In this document: positions 21,682 to 33,590 of the stretch, in pieces | How the letters are laid out: each line of letters starts with the position of its first letter | Numbering within the stretch: position 1 is the first letter of the stretch | NCBI GenBank assembly: GCA_000328365.1 | Contig: KB298218.1 | Span: 51,872 to 115,871, forward strand | Direction of reading: 5' to 3' | Origin: Capitella teleta | Lineage: Eukaryota > Annelida > Polychaeta > Capitellidae | DNA length: 64,000 bases | Notes under the pieces: generated by a model | Seen by the model: only the letters and a program-made list of their open reading frames with translations | Database searches by the model: none | Told to the model about the DNA's origin: nothing | Made by a program: the position numbers and the translations under genes

Positions 21682-24107
21682 GCAGAGTGGGCCAAAAGTA
21701 GTCTAGTCCATGTTAACGATTTCGATGCTTTTCAATGGCAGACACTGTGCTTTTCTGAGAAATTTTTACAATACTTGTCGCAATGCAAATGTGACGCAAA
21801 GATAAAAGAAAGATATGATCGTTATAGTTAGTGTAACATGTCAAGCTGCTAATCTTATCGTTTTTGTTCTGTTCATCGACATTGTTGCGAATTTATCTCG
21901 ATCAATTAAGTGGAACCAACGTTCGGCGATATTTTCACTTTTGGCGGCAAACAGGGCCCGGAACATGAATATAGGCTTCATTATACGAATAATTAAATGC
22001 TCTCACTCTTTTCTTTTGGTTGAGAGTATTGTTGTTTTGATTGTAGCCCTGATGTTTAGTTCTCAAAATCAAAACAAAGCAGAGTTTGAATTGAAGCGCT
22101 ATGTAATAGATGGCATTCCTTAATTGATGCTCGTTCAGGGGCTCATCCGATTTAGCACTCTCTGTGATCACTCACCACTCGAATTTCAGCCGATTCTATT
22201 GCATGCATCGCCGGATGTGCGTTGCATCTCCTTGAAATGCATTGCGCTATGGCGTTACATTGCGTTCTCTTTTTTAACGTTTAATTGCATGTAACGCTAT
22301 GACGTCACTAATAGGGTTGCGATCGTGTTATTTTAATTTGCTTAAAAATGGCCCAATCTTTGCAATATATGCAAATAATTTGTGTCTGAGATAATGCTTC
22401 AATCGGTGAGTTCAATTATATTGAACTCACCGAATTTGTCCAAAATTTGTCCAAAGGTCTAAGTTGTTTTATGTCCCATTTATTTTTCCTGCGATTAACG
22501 CTTGAGCGCGAAAAAATATGTGCCGCAAAAAAACAAAACAAAAAAACAAACAAAAACAAAAACAAACAAAAACAAAAACAAAAACAAGTACACCGCAAAA
22601 ATCAGATCCGCGAAAAATCAGCAATCAGCCAATCAAACATTGTATACAAGTAGGATTGAGAGACAACTACCGGCAGTAGCCCTACTATTAGTAGTATTAG
22701 CGGCGCTTGTGTGAGTTACATCACTACTCAAGGGTCTTCTGTAACTCATGTTATGTATAACTAATGTATAGTAATTAAAACTAATCTATACTTATATAAT
22801 GGACTGGTCGTTTTCATTCTCGCACATTGCATATGATATTAATATACCTCTGCCAATATATAGTTTGGCCGGTCAATTACAGTTATTAATTCAATGTAAA
22901 GGTTTAATCTATTGAAGATATTTTTCTATCAAAGCGAGAAGCGCAGATGGTTTGAGCGAATTAAAAATATATTAATCATAATTAACGGCAAACCGTGTGT
23001 TATACTGTGTTTTTGCGCATTGAGAGATTTTCTTTGTGATCCGTAAAATACGTCGATTAAATCGCCATGCATGTTCATACATAATAAAATAGGACAGATA
23101 TGCGTTATGATATTCATAAAAAATCCAATACCCATCGTTTCCGTCAATTACAGCCGATACGAGACCCAAATATTTAATAAAAACTAAGAGATGAAAAGGG
23201 ACGAAAATAAACAGATGTTTTTATTGGCTAATAAGGTTATATGCATGAATGTAATGCATCAAAAATACATATCCATATTATAAAATATATGATTTTTATA
23301 AACGCACGCACAATAGCATTAGTTTTTATTTTTATTGTTTTCCTCGTTTAGGCACTATTTATGGCACAGGTCATTCGGGTACGTATTACAAAAGGTATTT
23401 ATTAAAATTACGATTGCTAGCTAGCGTTATTGCTGAAATAACAACTATAAAATGCGATTATTTATTAATTACTAGATATAAACAACATGGTCATGGCCGG
23501 TGGTCTCGCGTCGCCTTATAGTAAATGCATGGCTTAGTAAGTTAATATCTATATGGGGGTACATTGTGTCGCTACGTAAACTGATTTAAATGTCTGTTAA
23601 ACACCAGGATCAACTAAAAGTAAATTGCTTGGAAATCATTTTCAACGGGTTCACCCCTATCCCCTCCCTCTCCATCCCACATCTAAAGGATCATAAATTC
23701 ACAATGCCAAACCACATGATATGATGATAACAACAGGAACATCGATTTGCGTTGCATTTCCTTGGCTGCTGGCCACTCAAACTGACCAATCAGCGATCAA
23801 CCTGAGCGTCATGCTCTGTTGGTTCCTTTTACATGTCCCTGATTGTTATCACCAAACTGCGTTTCAGATTTGTTCACAAGGGCGCTTTTCAGTGATACAT
23901 TGCATAGAATCAGGTGCGAATTTAAATGTTCCTTCCTCGTTCAAATTGGACTGTTTTATTTGATAACTTTGCATAAAAAGGCGCAGATTAAGTTAATCAA
24001 TACATACTTGTTAGCTATTATTTGGGAATTACAGGTCAATTTTTGCTAATTTGAATTTGGTGTAAACAACATGGACTACACTTGTAGACTACTTTTGGCC
24101 CACTCTG
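21682..24107. mobile_element. 2.4-kb block bounded by mariner-like terminal inverted repeats
   Basis: The left end reads CAGAGTGGGCCAAAAGTAGT and the right end is its reverse complement, with further matching of TCCATG(T) inside both ends. TA-rich flanks (TATG / TATAC) fit a Tc1/mariner-type target. I see no transposase frame, and the interior is AT-rich with only short frames, so it is either a decayed element with insertions or two elements end to end. Confidence 0.5.
22403..22433. repeat. 14-bp perfect inverted repeat (hairpin) with 3-nt loop
   Basis: TCGGTGAGTTCAAT is followed by TAT and then its exact reverse complement. It sits inside the 2.4-kb TIR block. It could be a small fold-back element; function unknown. 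Confidence 0.75.
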
Positions 24108-25086
24108 TATACACTATTATTTCGAATATGCATGCAGTATATAACATCAAATATAAACAATAAATGAAACTTAGTCATGTTAAAAACACCAAACAGATCC
24201 GCAATCATTGGCTCCCATACGAATTTTTATGCAATTTGAATCATTTTAACACTACATGTATTTCATTTCTTACGATGCTAACCAGAAATCTGCGGCCGGC
24301 TCCATATAAATATAGATAGTGGGAAACCCGATTGTATTCCTCACTCTTTGATGCCGAATACTAGATATTTGCTGTTGCCATGGTAACCAGCATGCTGCTG
24401 TCATGGTAACTAGTGGCACGTACTATTCGAGCGTTCTACCATGGAACGACATTCGGGCGATTTGGATGCAAAATAAAAAAAAAATATATATATATATATT
24501 TTATAACAAAACTGTGTTTATTGTAAAACTGAATATTTCTCGTTCAGGGTCCATTTGAAACTATTAATTATTATTACGCATAAATTAAGCTCAGCTTCCT
24601 TAAATCAGAGCATTCGCCATAGACTGTATCGCAAGTCCAATGCGCATGCGCCCGAGGGGAGTTATGGGATAGGTGGCAGCACAAGGAGATGCCCTATTGC
24701 GTAACCACTGAAGCCGCCCGTTATCTAAGCTCCTTCTTAATTGGCCACAGCCCACTAAACCAGAATTAATGTATCCTCGCACCAGCATACACGAAGAACT
24801 CTTTTCGGCGGCTTCACCAATAAAGCCAGGTTATCTATTAAGTAACCAAGTAGTTCTGCTTTGGTTACACCTTGTGAAATTAGATTGATTACTCTGCTCA
24901 TTTATATATAGATCATCGCTAATCCAAGCGAATTCTGGTGGCGCAATGTGATACACTAATGTGATGAAGAAGCCCTGTTCAGTTCATCATCTTCACATAT
25001 GACATGGCTTCCTGAACTAGGCATTTGATACGTAATAATTATTTATGAGGAAGTGTTCTGACGCATGTTAAAAATTCAGGATCTGA

Positions 25087-25482
25087 TTAAAGAGGACCTC
25101 TGTATATTTGGGAACCTTTTCAGAACGATTCTATGGGCTTTTTTTTGAGTGACAAGAGATTAATTTTGAACAATTCGGTCATCTCTATGAATAATATTCC
25201 TTACTCGGGCAGAATAGTTTGAAACGAGATGAGTGTGAGATTTCTTTTGTGAGAACTGCTGAAAGATCTGCTCACTCGACGGCTCCCATTGTTAACAATA
25301 GGAGAATTACTTTCATGACATCACGACGGTAGAAAATCGAACGCGAGAAGAAAGCGAGATTTTAAACTTCTCAAATTCGATGTATCTTGGAATTAGCCAA
25401 CAGCAATCGTGTTGTTTAAAAATATTTCAGTCAAAAGGCGTATTTGTCCGTTACTAGTTCAAATCAATCAGAGGTCCTCTCT

Positions 25483-25484
<2 letters not shown>
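25087..25484 (+). mobile_element. TIR MITE, family 2 (GAGGACCTC termini)
   Basis: It begins TTAAAGAGGACCTCTG and ends CAGAGGTCCTCTCT next to a poly-T run and an assembly gap. The interior (ACTCGACGGCTCCCATTGTT; TCTCAAATTCGATGTAT) is shared with 37156-37585 (inverted) and 61481-61958. There is no coding capacity. Confidence 0.75.
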
Positions 25485-25513
<29 letters not shown>

Positions 25514-25614
25514 NNGACACGGAGCTATTCGGAATGACAATTATATACAAGACATTACAATGCCNNNNNNNNNNNNNNNNNNNNNNNNNNNNNNNNNNNN
25601 NNNNNNNNNNNNNN
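25514..25614. other. Assembly gaps (2 N and 50 N)
   Basis: Ns at 25514-25515 and 25565-25614 follow a poly-T run, so the local structure is unresolved. Confidence 0.99.
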
Positions 25615-26377
25615 AATATGGCTTTAGACTCCGATATACTATTGCTGGACACCCATTGCGCTTTATGTGTTTTATTTGAGCAACTTTACTCTGTTATTTC
25701 GGTCAGTACTAGGACTACGTAAAACCATGACACACTGATTCAAATTGAAAACGAAGCAATAACTGTGAATAACAATATACATGTAGTACATATTGCATAT
25801 TATAACCTCGAGGCATATACATAATATTGTACTTTCAGAATTTACTGCATATGAAAAGAAATCACCATGAATATATTTCTTATACGTGTATACTGTGTAT
25901 CATAATTATTATTGTCTCAACTCTGAATACACAATTAAATTTCTCAGCACAAAGTGAAAGATAACTAGTGCATATAATTATATGTACAATATATGCGGAA
26001 TGTATTTCCTCTTAGAAACTGATCATTGATTAGAAGTGCCAGAAAAGTAGAACGTAAAGAGAAGATTGTATCCCCGCCCTAAGCAGGCAGCGCATGCAAT
26101 TATACAAGCCTTGGAGGTATTGCCAGGTCGGCCTGATACACTTCCCTTTTGTTGCTTAATGATGTTGAGTCATGCAGGAAATGGCGTTCACCTGAGTCCA
26201 TCTCGTACTCGACATGACGATGATGACCCAACAGCGCGAAACTTTTCCGTTAAAAATGGGCAAAGTCCTTCAGGCACTTGTTTGGTGAAAAATCAACAGA
26301 CTGACTGGAAGACAAAAGATAAAAATTGAACTACCGCATGGATGAGTGGATTTATCTTTGCATTGTTTCATAAAGAG

Positions 26378-26384
26378 TATAAAA
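26378..26384 (+). promoter_or_regulatory. TATA box of chitin-binding gene copy 2
   Basis: TATAAAA lies 69 nt before the first ATG, as at copy 1. Upstream sequence back to about 26270 is also shared with copy 3 (CCTTCAGGC-CTTGTTTGG). Confidence 0.8.
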
Positions 26385-26446
26385 TGCGACGATCACAGGT
26401 CATCTTCATCAGTTTGCATTGGTCTGCAGTTGAGCAACACAGCATC

Positions 26447-27117
26447 ATGATGAGGGTTCTGCTTCTTGTGTTTGTCGCATGCACCATGACCAGTGCAAGT
26501 GCCATCAAGAAGGTGCATGTCGAGAGCAAGCAAGTCAGCTACCAAGCAGCCGGCCAAGCTCCATACACTGACGCAGCCGTCTACTACGGACAATACAGTG
26601 GTGAGTACAATGCACTCAGCTCTTTAGCTGTCTTGGATGCATGTTTGGTCGTTTGCAGGCAATTGCGGCAACGATGGCTTCTACTACAACGATGTCTCTT
26701 CGTTTGTGATCTGCTCGAATGGAAACGCCTTCATCCAGCCGTGCGCTCCTGGAAGCCAGAACTCTGTCTTCTCCAGCTACAACCGCGGCACATCCTACTA
26801 CAACAGGGACTTCTGCAGCGTGAACCTGGTCGATGATGGCTACAATGCTGGCTACAATGCTGGTTATGGGTCTAATGCTGGCTACGGCCCAGTGCCCAAC
26901 ACTGGCTATGGGGTAGATATATATGCAGTCTGTTGAATGTCTCATGTCTGCTTGTCTTCAGCATGCTTCCATTGGATACAATGCACACAGCGCTGCGCTG
27001 GCTCTGCTGGTGCTGCACATGGCGGCAGCTACCAAAACACCGAATACGGATCTTATGGCACCCACGCCAAGACATACGCTCATTAAAACGTATGCAAGGC
27101 ATGGGTTTCAAATGTGA
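26447..27117 (+). CDS. Chitin-binding GYNAGY-repeat protein, copy 2, with frameshifted C-terminus (187 aa)
   Basis: Exons 26447-26600, 26659-26912 and 26962-27117, with the same 58- and 49-nt introns as copy 1. Signal peptide, four-cysteine CBM14-like module and GYNAGY repeats are intact, with a few replacements (F30V, A75->F-type change in NAFIQP, DDGY, VPNTG). In exon 3 a 5-bp tandem duplication (GCGCT) after NAHS shifts the frame. The Gly/Tyr-rich end of copy 1 is replaced by a hydrophobic then basic stretch (ALALLVLHMAAATKT) ending HGFQM. AATAAA at 27131-27136 is retained. The gene could make a variant protein or be decaying. Confidence 0.75.
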
Positions 27118-27203
27118 AGCATTCTCAATGAATAAAGTATTTTTCGGCTCAACTAATTATCATGGAGGTTTAACTTGATTTAGGCATTTTTTGTGATAAG
27201 TGA

Positions 27204-28130
27204 ATCCTTCGTGAATTTCGTAATGTTTGTTGCATCTTAACGATGAGTTTGTTTACAATGTGTACCGATAGCATTACATTGCGTTTGTTGTGAATTCGAA
27301 CCAATTGAGAACTTGTTGCCTGTTAAAATAGGCTGCCCATTGAAATCATGAAGGGTTTCATAGAATGAGATGGTGTTCGTGCCTTAGACCTCCAATGTTA
27401 TTGCTGGAGACCTCTTATGTGCTGTACACGTATGTGTCTTCTTTGGTCAACTTTACACATTAGTTACCTCTGAGGAGCTGTCTCAGAGGAATGATTTTAG
27501 AGCAACTCCCGTCGACGACCCTAGACTTTTTATTTCTCCGAAATCAATACTCAGATAATCATTGGGTCTACGTGACGGTTGAATTTGAATGTGGATTGCA
27601 GTCATTGTTCCCAGGAAAAGATTCCAAGCAATGCCTTTGCGACTCCAAAATTGCATTCATATAATGAGATGATATACCTGATGGAATTTAGCATCAAAAA
27701 GGTGTCAGATTAAACCAAGGCACTTGATTGCTTTGTTGATTAAGATCCCTCCGCGTGGACACCAATTGTCGTGTGGGTGTTGAATGCAAAATCTGAGAAG
27801 CATAACACCGTTGATTAGAGCATGCGTGGTAATCAAGGAAACCACAACCCATTCCCTGTTCCTCTGCTCTATCGCTATAATGTGGTCACGATTCTCGACC
27901 TCAATTTATCTGGCTTGGTGTTTTACATTGTTGACATATGCAATTCCAAAGGGAATACAAGGAGTGAAGGTTGCTTTGAGGGAATGCAGTAGTGACCCAG
28001 AAGCCTTAACCAATTTATTCGTGCACACTGCAATGTTCCTTCAAAACTCGCATATATTTAGAGTCGGATTATGCACCTAAAGAAACTCGGATATTAAACA
28101 GGTTCTGGATATACAGAATATTATAATCAT
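27204..28130. other. Duplicated non-coding flank of copy 2
   Basis: Its reverse complement occurs at about 32270-33320. A 98-codon frame at 27784-28080 is retained in the inverted copy, but it shows no recognisable domain, so I do not call a gene. Confidence 0.5.
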
Positions 28131-28449
28131 GATGGGGTTTGACGGCTCCACCCAAACCAATCGGACGAAACGGGCGCAAAACAGAAGGTCTACTTTTATC
28201 GATAAATCCCAGGTTTTTTATCCTACATATCACCATAAAGTCATAAACAGTGGTACACAGCGCTCGGCCTTGTTACGCAGTTGGGCAGCACTGCAGAGTC
28301 ACCGAAGAATTACAATTATAACGGATTGCAATTATAATTCACGATCATAACGCCCGTGGCCTGATTGGGTCTCGAACCCGGAACCTCGACTCCCACGGTC
28401 GGCATAGGATTGCAGTCAGCCGGTCAAACAGTCTGAACTATCCGGTGCC
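28131..28449 (-). repeat. tRNA-derived SINE family A, copy with identifiable empty site
   Basis: The body and tRNA head are complete on the minus strand, ending CCGGTGCC at 28449. The inverted duplicate at 32200-32330 carries the flanking sequence without the SINE. Confidence 0.85.
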
Positions 28450-28525
28450 AATGAATATACAATATACACTGTTTGTGTTCATCACATGCGCACATCATTT
28501 CACGTTTGATAAACATTTGGGGGAT

Positions 28526-29941
28526 GGCGGTGTCACCTTTTGGATCCAACACTCGTGGTGTCAGCTAGATATTCGTGCAATCAACATTTAGATTCCCCTC
28601 CTTCATTCATGCATGCTATACGTGGAAGACACTTGCATTGGCAGTTTGGATAATTATTATTCAGAATGCTCCTCGGACGCTGTTGTTTCATGAAGTGCTC
28701 GCTGAGATTTGGCACGGTGACCATTCCATACATCTCACCTGTGCTACCTGATGACCACTAATATACGTATGCATTCAAGGGTTGCTTCATTGTTCTATAT
28801 AATTATAAAGGCTAATGTTACAAGAGAAGGAAATGCAGGTCCAATTGCAAATGGGAGTCCCTCTCGCCTCACATATCACGTTTCCTTAAGAGAGAGGTCT
28901 TGCTTTTGACACATTCAGATCGTCTGAATTATGCACGCTAGATGAAACAGTGTAAGTGAAATGGATTCTCAGCTTGTGAACATAGATTTACGTATACAGT
29001 CACACAGGTGGTCTTCAGGTTGTTCATTTTGTCATCCAGGTCTTAAATTGAATGTTGATTAAATGGCTGTGACATCGACATGCAATGATACAAACACATC
29101 GAGCCAAACTGATTCCGAAGTCCTAATGTCCATCTCATTAGCATAGGATTTTGCGATAAAAAAAATTACATTTGGAATATTTTGTCTATGTACAGTTTTG
29201 TTGCGACAGTTGTAATTCAGATCCTGAGCAGTATTCTGTATACAGGTACACCAATTGAAATACCGATCATTAGCATTACATTGACATAGACTTATCCCAA
29301 ATCTAATGCGCATGCAGTTGCGTGGAATAAGTGACAGCTCGTGCATGGATTTATAGTAGGTATTGCAGAGAAGGCCAGAACGAGAAAATAGCTATTCAAG
29401 ATGGCGTAGTCAAGTTAAGGTTCTATCGTCTCGATTAAGTTATAGAAAGTATATTTCGTGGCAGCCCAGAAATTACGTCGACCTTACGTCACCATAGTGA
29501 TGTTAACTGACGTCAAAAAATAACTCATTTTTAGCATACAAAAATGGTGACATCAGAATACATGTATATAGAACAGTCGTCGAAGCGATGTCACTGTGTG
29601 CATGTCCCGCAGCAGTTTTAATTGTGTTATCCCCTGAACAGTTTTGTACACGCTGCATTTCATGTCACAGAGAATGGTGAGATTTGGATTTGGTTGCGTC
29701 GAATGTAGTGGAGAGATAATTATCCCGACACAAGAAATTTATTTGCATAAAATGATTGCTTCTGTATGTGGCTAAGAAACTTGAAGAGTGCAGTAGCATG
29801 TGGTCATTTACTCCAATATTATCTCATGTAACAAGGAAAACAGTTGTTGCTTTCGATCTTATCCAGCAAGCAGCGAGGGTTCCGCGACTCGAGGCTCACT
29901 TGGCAGTTAGGCGGTCAACTTATTTGCCACGTGAGCAATAT
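28526..29941. other. Intergenic stretch, no gene seen
   Basis: AT-rich sequence with scattered short frames. No motif, repeat family or splice-supported exon stood out. Confidence 0.4.
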
Positions 29942-30804
29942 AGAGAGCGTCGTGCATATCCCGGAAATCCGAAGAGAGCGGCTCGGCGTTCTGATTCATG
30001 GCTGACCATTCTAAGCACCTTTGTGTCCTCGCTGCGGTCATATGAAGGTCAGATTGAGGTCACAATCCGTCAATACATCTTCATTTTACCAGAATAAGGG
30101 GCGGTGTGGATCTCTCCTTGCTCAATTTTAACCATTGCGTCCATCTCTTTCTTTGAAGACGCCACTCGACAACCCTCTTCACTCACGAGGGGTTCCTGGC
30201 TATAAAAAAACACCGCCAAATGCCAGCATAAATCACATGACAAAAATTTGACGTCACGACGCTGTCTCTCGTGTTTATCTGACTTCTGTTGGAGGCACAT
30301 CGTCGCTATACACAATTAGCCACCTTTTGCCAATGGCTTGTGATGAATGCAACGATTTTCCGACCGGGGACTCCTCGGTCAAACCGACAGCAGCACCGCT
30401 TTAAGATCTCGTTAACAGCTTTATCCCAGTCTGTCTGACGCTAGCGGCCTTTGCATCTGTCCAGGGTGCTGACTGCGCGCACAGCACACCTCCCGGCAAA
30501 ACTGTCTAATTCTATTTCGCCTGCCAAAGGATTCAGTCATCTCCGCCTTTATCAGCGCCGTGCGCCTGCGCCCATTTGGATCGCGAGTGGATCTATGGAC
30601 TTTGATAGGAGAAACAAAAGGTCCGTTTAGATGAGGTTCACCGTTGTTTGGTTGCCTCAGTTGACAAAAGCGCCGCCTCGTTAAACACAAAAAGCGCATT
30701 TGGTCCTCCAACCTGAACGAATAGGACACATCGCAGCGGTGTATTGTCTCTCTAAATACTGGCGCAAACATGAGGAGCATATTGCTCTTTCCAGCTCAGT
30801 CAAT
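29942..30804 (+). repeat. 863-bp duplicated segment, copy A (copy B at 45247-46110)
   Basis: The two copies are nearly identical over their full length with abrupt ends (AGAGAGCGTCG to CAGCTCAGTCAAT). The segment is relatively GC- and CpG-rich, contains CTATAAAAAAACACC near 30200, and carries a 119-codon minus-strand frame (30421-30780) open in both copies. The three amino-acid differences I see between the copies (V/M, E/A, F/Y) come with no silent change, so there is no sign of protein constraint. I cannot assign a function. Confidence 0.75.
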
Positions 30805-32004
30805 CTAAAGGGTATTGTGACACATGACCACTATTGCTTGACCACTTTTGATTCAATGTCTACAACCAACCGATTACTCAGAGCACTACCTTGAGCTTTT
30901 GTTATTCGAACAGGACTTCCTTCCAACGCTTGGTATGCTCACTTATCTTTCAGATTATTATTGGGGAGAGCGTTGGGGTGGAAGATGAGATATAGATGTG
31001 AAAGATTGTCCTCGCGATAAGGAGCAGCTTTGTCGCCCCATTTGACCGCGACATTGGTTATATCTGAGAAAAATCCCTTTGTCTCTAGGATTTATTTACT
31101 TAATGTAATCGAAATTCAGTTTCTCGCTCATCCTCTAGCTGAACTTTGAACTCTGCTCACGTGCTGATCTTTAGAATTTGGAAGACTTTCTTCGTGTTTG
31201 AGTTACTTGGTTTATGTGGGGGTTGATCAACGTTTAGATTAGGAGCTCAAAATCTGTTATCAAATTTAACTGGATGATACACTTTTTGTTCCAGTCTACC
31301 GGGTAGTTTGTAGTTAACCTATACTCTATAGCGATACATGCTATAGACGTTGAAATCATGACATCCTTCAATAGTGTATATTATATTACATATATATTGA
31401 TACTATTCAGCTAGTTGTTATGAACTTATAATCTCTTGATCCGCTGTGAAGGAGATATTTTTAATCCTTCAGCCAAAAACAAAACAGTTTATTGAGAGAT
31501 GGATTCCAGTTCTTTTGAGCCTTCATATGCGGAAGTGCAACATTATTATGAGTGCAAGTATAATTATTATGGACGTTATTAGTCTTAAGACTATGGCCCG
31601 GCGGTCCCAACTCCCTCTCTAGCAAGCAGCAGTAGGAATTGCAATTAGTATTGTCATCTGTGACTGATCTTTGGCTGCTCTGATGTAAAATGTCAGTCTT
31701 GCTTTGATGCAGAATTGCGCCCATTCCTGCTGCGAAATGTCAATTGTTTACTGGCGAAACCCATCCAAATTTGAGATTGTTGCGCTCAGTCAAATTTGGA
31801 GAGAGTCTTTACATATTATATATACACACATATAGATTAATTGTTAATGTTGCGTTGCAAGTTAAATGGTTGCCATATATGGTTTGTGGCAACAAACAGC
31901 CTTCTGGTGATAAATTGCCCGCACTCAACAGAATTGTTTTATTTGGCAACCAATGGTGTGCCATTGCGACATTGTTTATGTCGCCTGCTTACTTTGTTCA
32001 GATT

Positions 32005-32039
<35 letters not shown>

Positions 32040-32199
32040 GTTTGCTATTTCAGTGTGAATGGAATCAGCCAGGCCATGATTTCCCAAAGGTCCTTGGTCA
32101 AGTAAAAAATGATCAACACAAATATCACTCACAAACCATGAATGCATGATAAACGGTCATTGATCTGCTTCGTCAATCATTGTAGCTGTCGTACGACCT
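30805..32199. other. Intergenic stretch ending in a poly-A run, no gene seen
   Basis: A pure A run at about 32007-32036 is the only striking feature. Frames crossing it are artefacts of the homopolymer. Confidence 0.4.
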
Positions 32200-33590
32200 T
32201 ATGAACACCCTTTAGTTTGTCAACAAACATGAAATGATGTGCGTATGGGATAAACATAAACAGTGCCTCTGTATATCCTGTATATTCTGAATATCCAGAA
32301 CCTGTTTAATATCCGAGTTTCTTTCAGTGCATAATCCGACTCGAAATATATGCAAGTTTTCAAGGAACATTGCAGTGTGCCCGAATAAATTGATTAAGGC
32401 TTCTGGGTCACTATTACATTCCCTCAAAGCAACCTTCACTCCTTGTATTCCCTTTGGAATTGCATATGTCAACAATGTAAAACACCAAGCCAGATAAATT
32501 GAGATCGAGAATCGTGACCACATTATAGCGATAGAGCAGAGGAACAGGGAATGGGTTGTGGTTTCCTTGATTACCACGCATGCTCTAATCAACGGTGTTA
32601 TGCTTCTCAGATTTTGCATTCAACACCCACACGACAATTGGTGTCCACGCGGAGGGATCTTAATCAACAAAGCAATCAAGTGCCTTGGTTTAATCTGACA
32701 CCTTTTTGATGCTAAATTCCATCAGGTATATCATCTCATTATATGAGTGCAATCTTGGAGTCGCAAAGGCATTGCTAGGAATCTTTTTCTGGGAACAATG
32801 ACTGCAATCCACATTCAAATTCAACCGTCACATGGACCCAATGATTATCTGAGTAGTGATTTCAGAGAAATAAAAAGTCTAGGGTCGTCGACGGGAGTTG
32901 CTCTAAAATCATTCCTCCGAAACAGCTCCTCAGAGGTAACTAATGTGTAAAATTGACCAAAGAAGACACATACATGTACAGCACATAAGAGGTCTCCAGC
33001 AATAACATTGGAGGTCTAAGGCACGAACACCATTTCACTCCATGAAACCCTTCATGATTTCGATGGGCAGCCTATTTCAACAGGCAACAAGTTCTCAATT
33101 CGTTCGAATTCACAACAAACGCAATGTAATGCTATCGGTACACATCGTAAACAAACTCATCGTTAAGATGCAACAAACATTACGAAATTCAATGGGCAGC
33201 CTATTTTAACAGGCAACAAGTTCTCAATTCGTTCGAATTCACAACAAACGCAATGTAATGCTATCGGTACACATTGTAAACAAACTCGTTGTTAAGATGC
33301 AACAAACATTACGAAATTCATGAAGGATTCAAATTCATGAAGGATTTTGTGCTGAGAAATTTAATTGTGTATTCAGAGTTGAAACAATAATAATTATGAT
33401 ACACAGTATACACGTATAAGAAATATATTTATGGTGATTTCTTTTCATATGCGGTACAATTATTGCTAAATTCTGAAAGTACATACAGTACAATATTATG
33501 TATATGCCTCGAGGTTATAATAAGCAATATGTACTACATGTATATTGTTATTCACAGTTATTGAGAGTGTTAGCAGATGGTGAGAGACGC
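32200..33590 (-). repeat. Inverted segmental duplicate of the copy 2 locus, lacking the gene
   Basis: It matches, reverse-complemented, 25745-25953 joined directly to 27204-28525. The join near 33320-33350 (CATGAAGGATTCAAATTCATG) shows a short direct duplication. Neither the chitin-binding gene nor the SINE at 28131 is present. Confidence 0.8.
33062..33319. repeat. 129-bp tandem duplication inside the inverted arm
   Basis: Two head-to-tail copies start at ATGGGCAGCCTATTT (33063 and 33192) and end ACGAAATTC. The unit corresponds to the sequence just downstream of chitin-binding copies 1 and 2, which have it once. Confidence 0.85.

Larger units (their letters stand above)
25693..28525 (+). repeat. 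Arm of an inverted segmental duplication (partner 32200-33590)
   Basis: The segments 25745-25953 and about 27204-28525 reappear reverse-complemented at 33340-33560 and 32200-33320. The partner lacks the interval 25954-27203, which contains chitin-binding gene copy 2, and also lacks the SINE at 28131-28449. Confidence 0.8.

Noticed and set aside
25484-25514. Poly-T as a transposon tail
   Set aside because: It abuts assembly gaps, so the structure cannot be judged.
27784-28080. 98-codon frame conserved in two duplicated arms
   Set aside because: Conservation reflects recent duplication of the DNA; no motif and no splice or promoter evidence.
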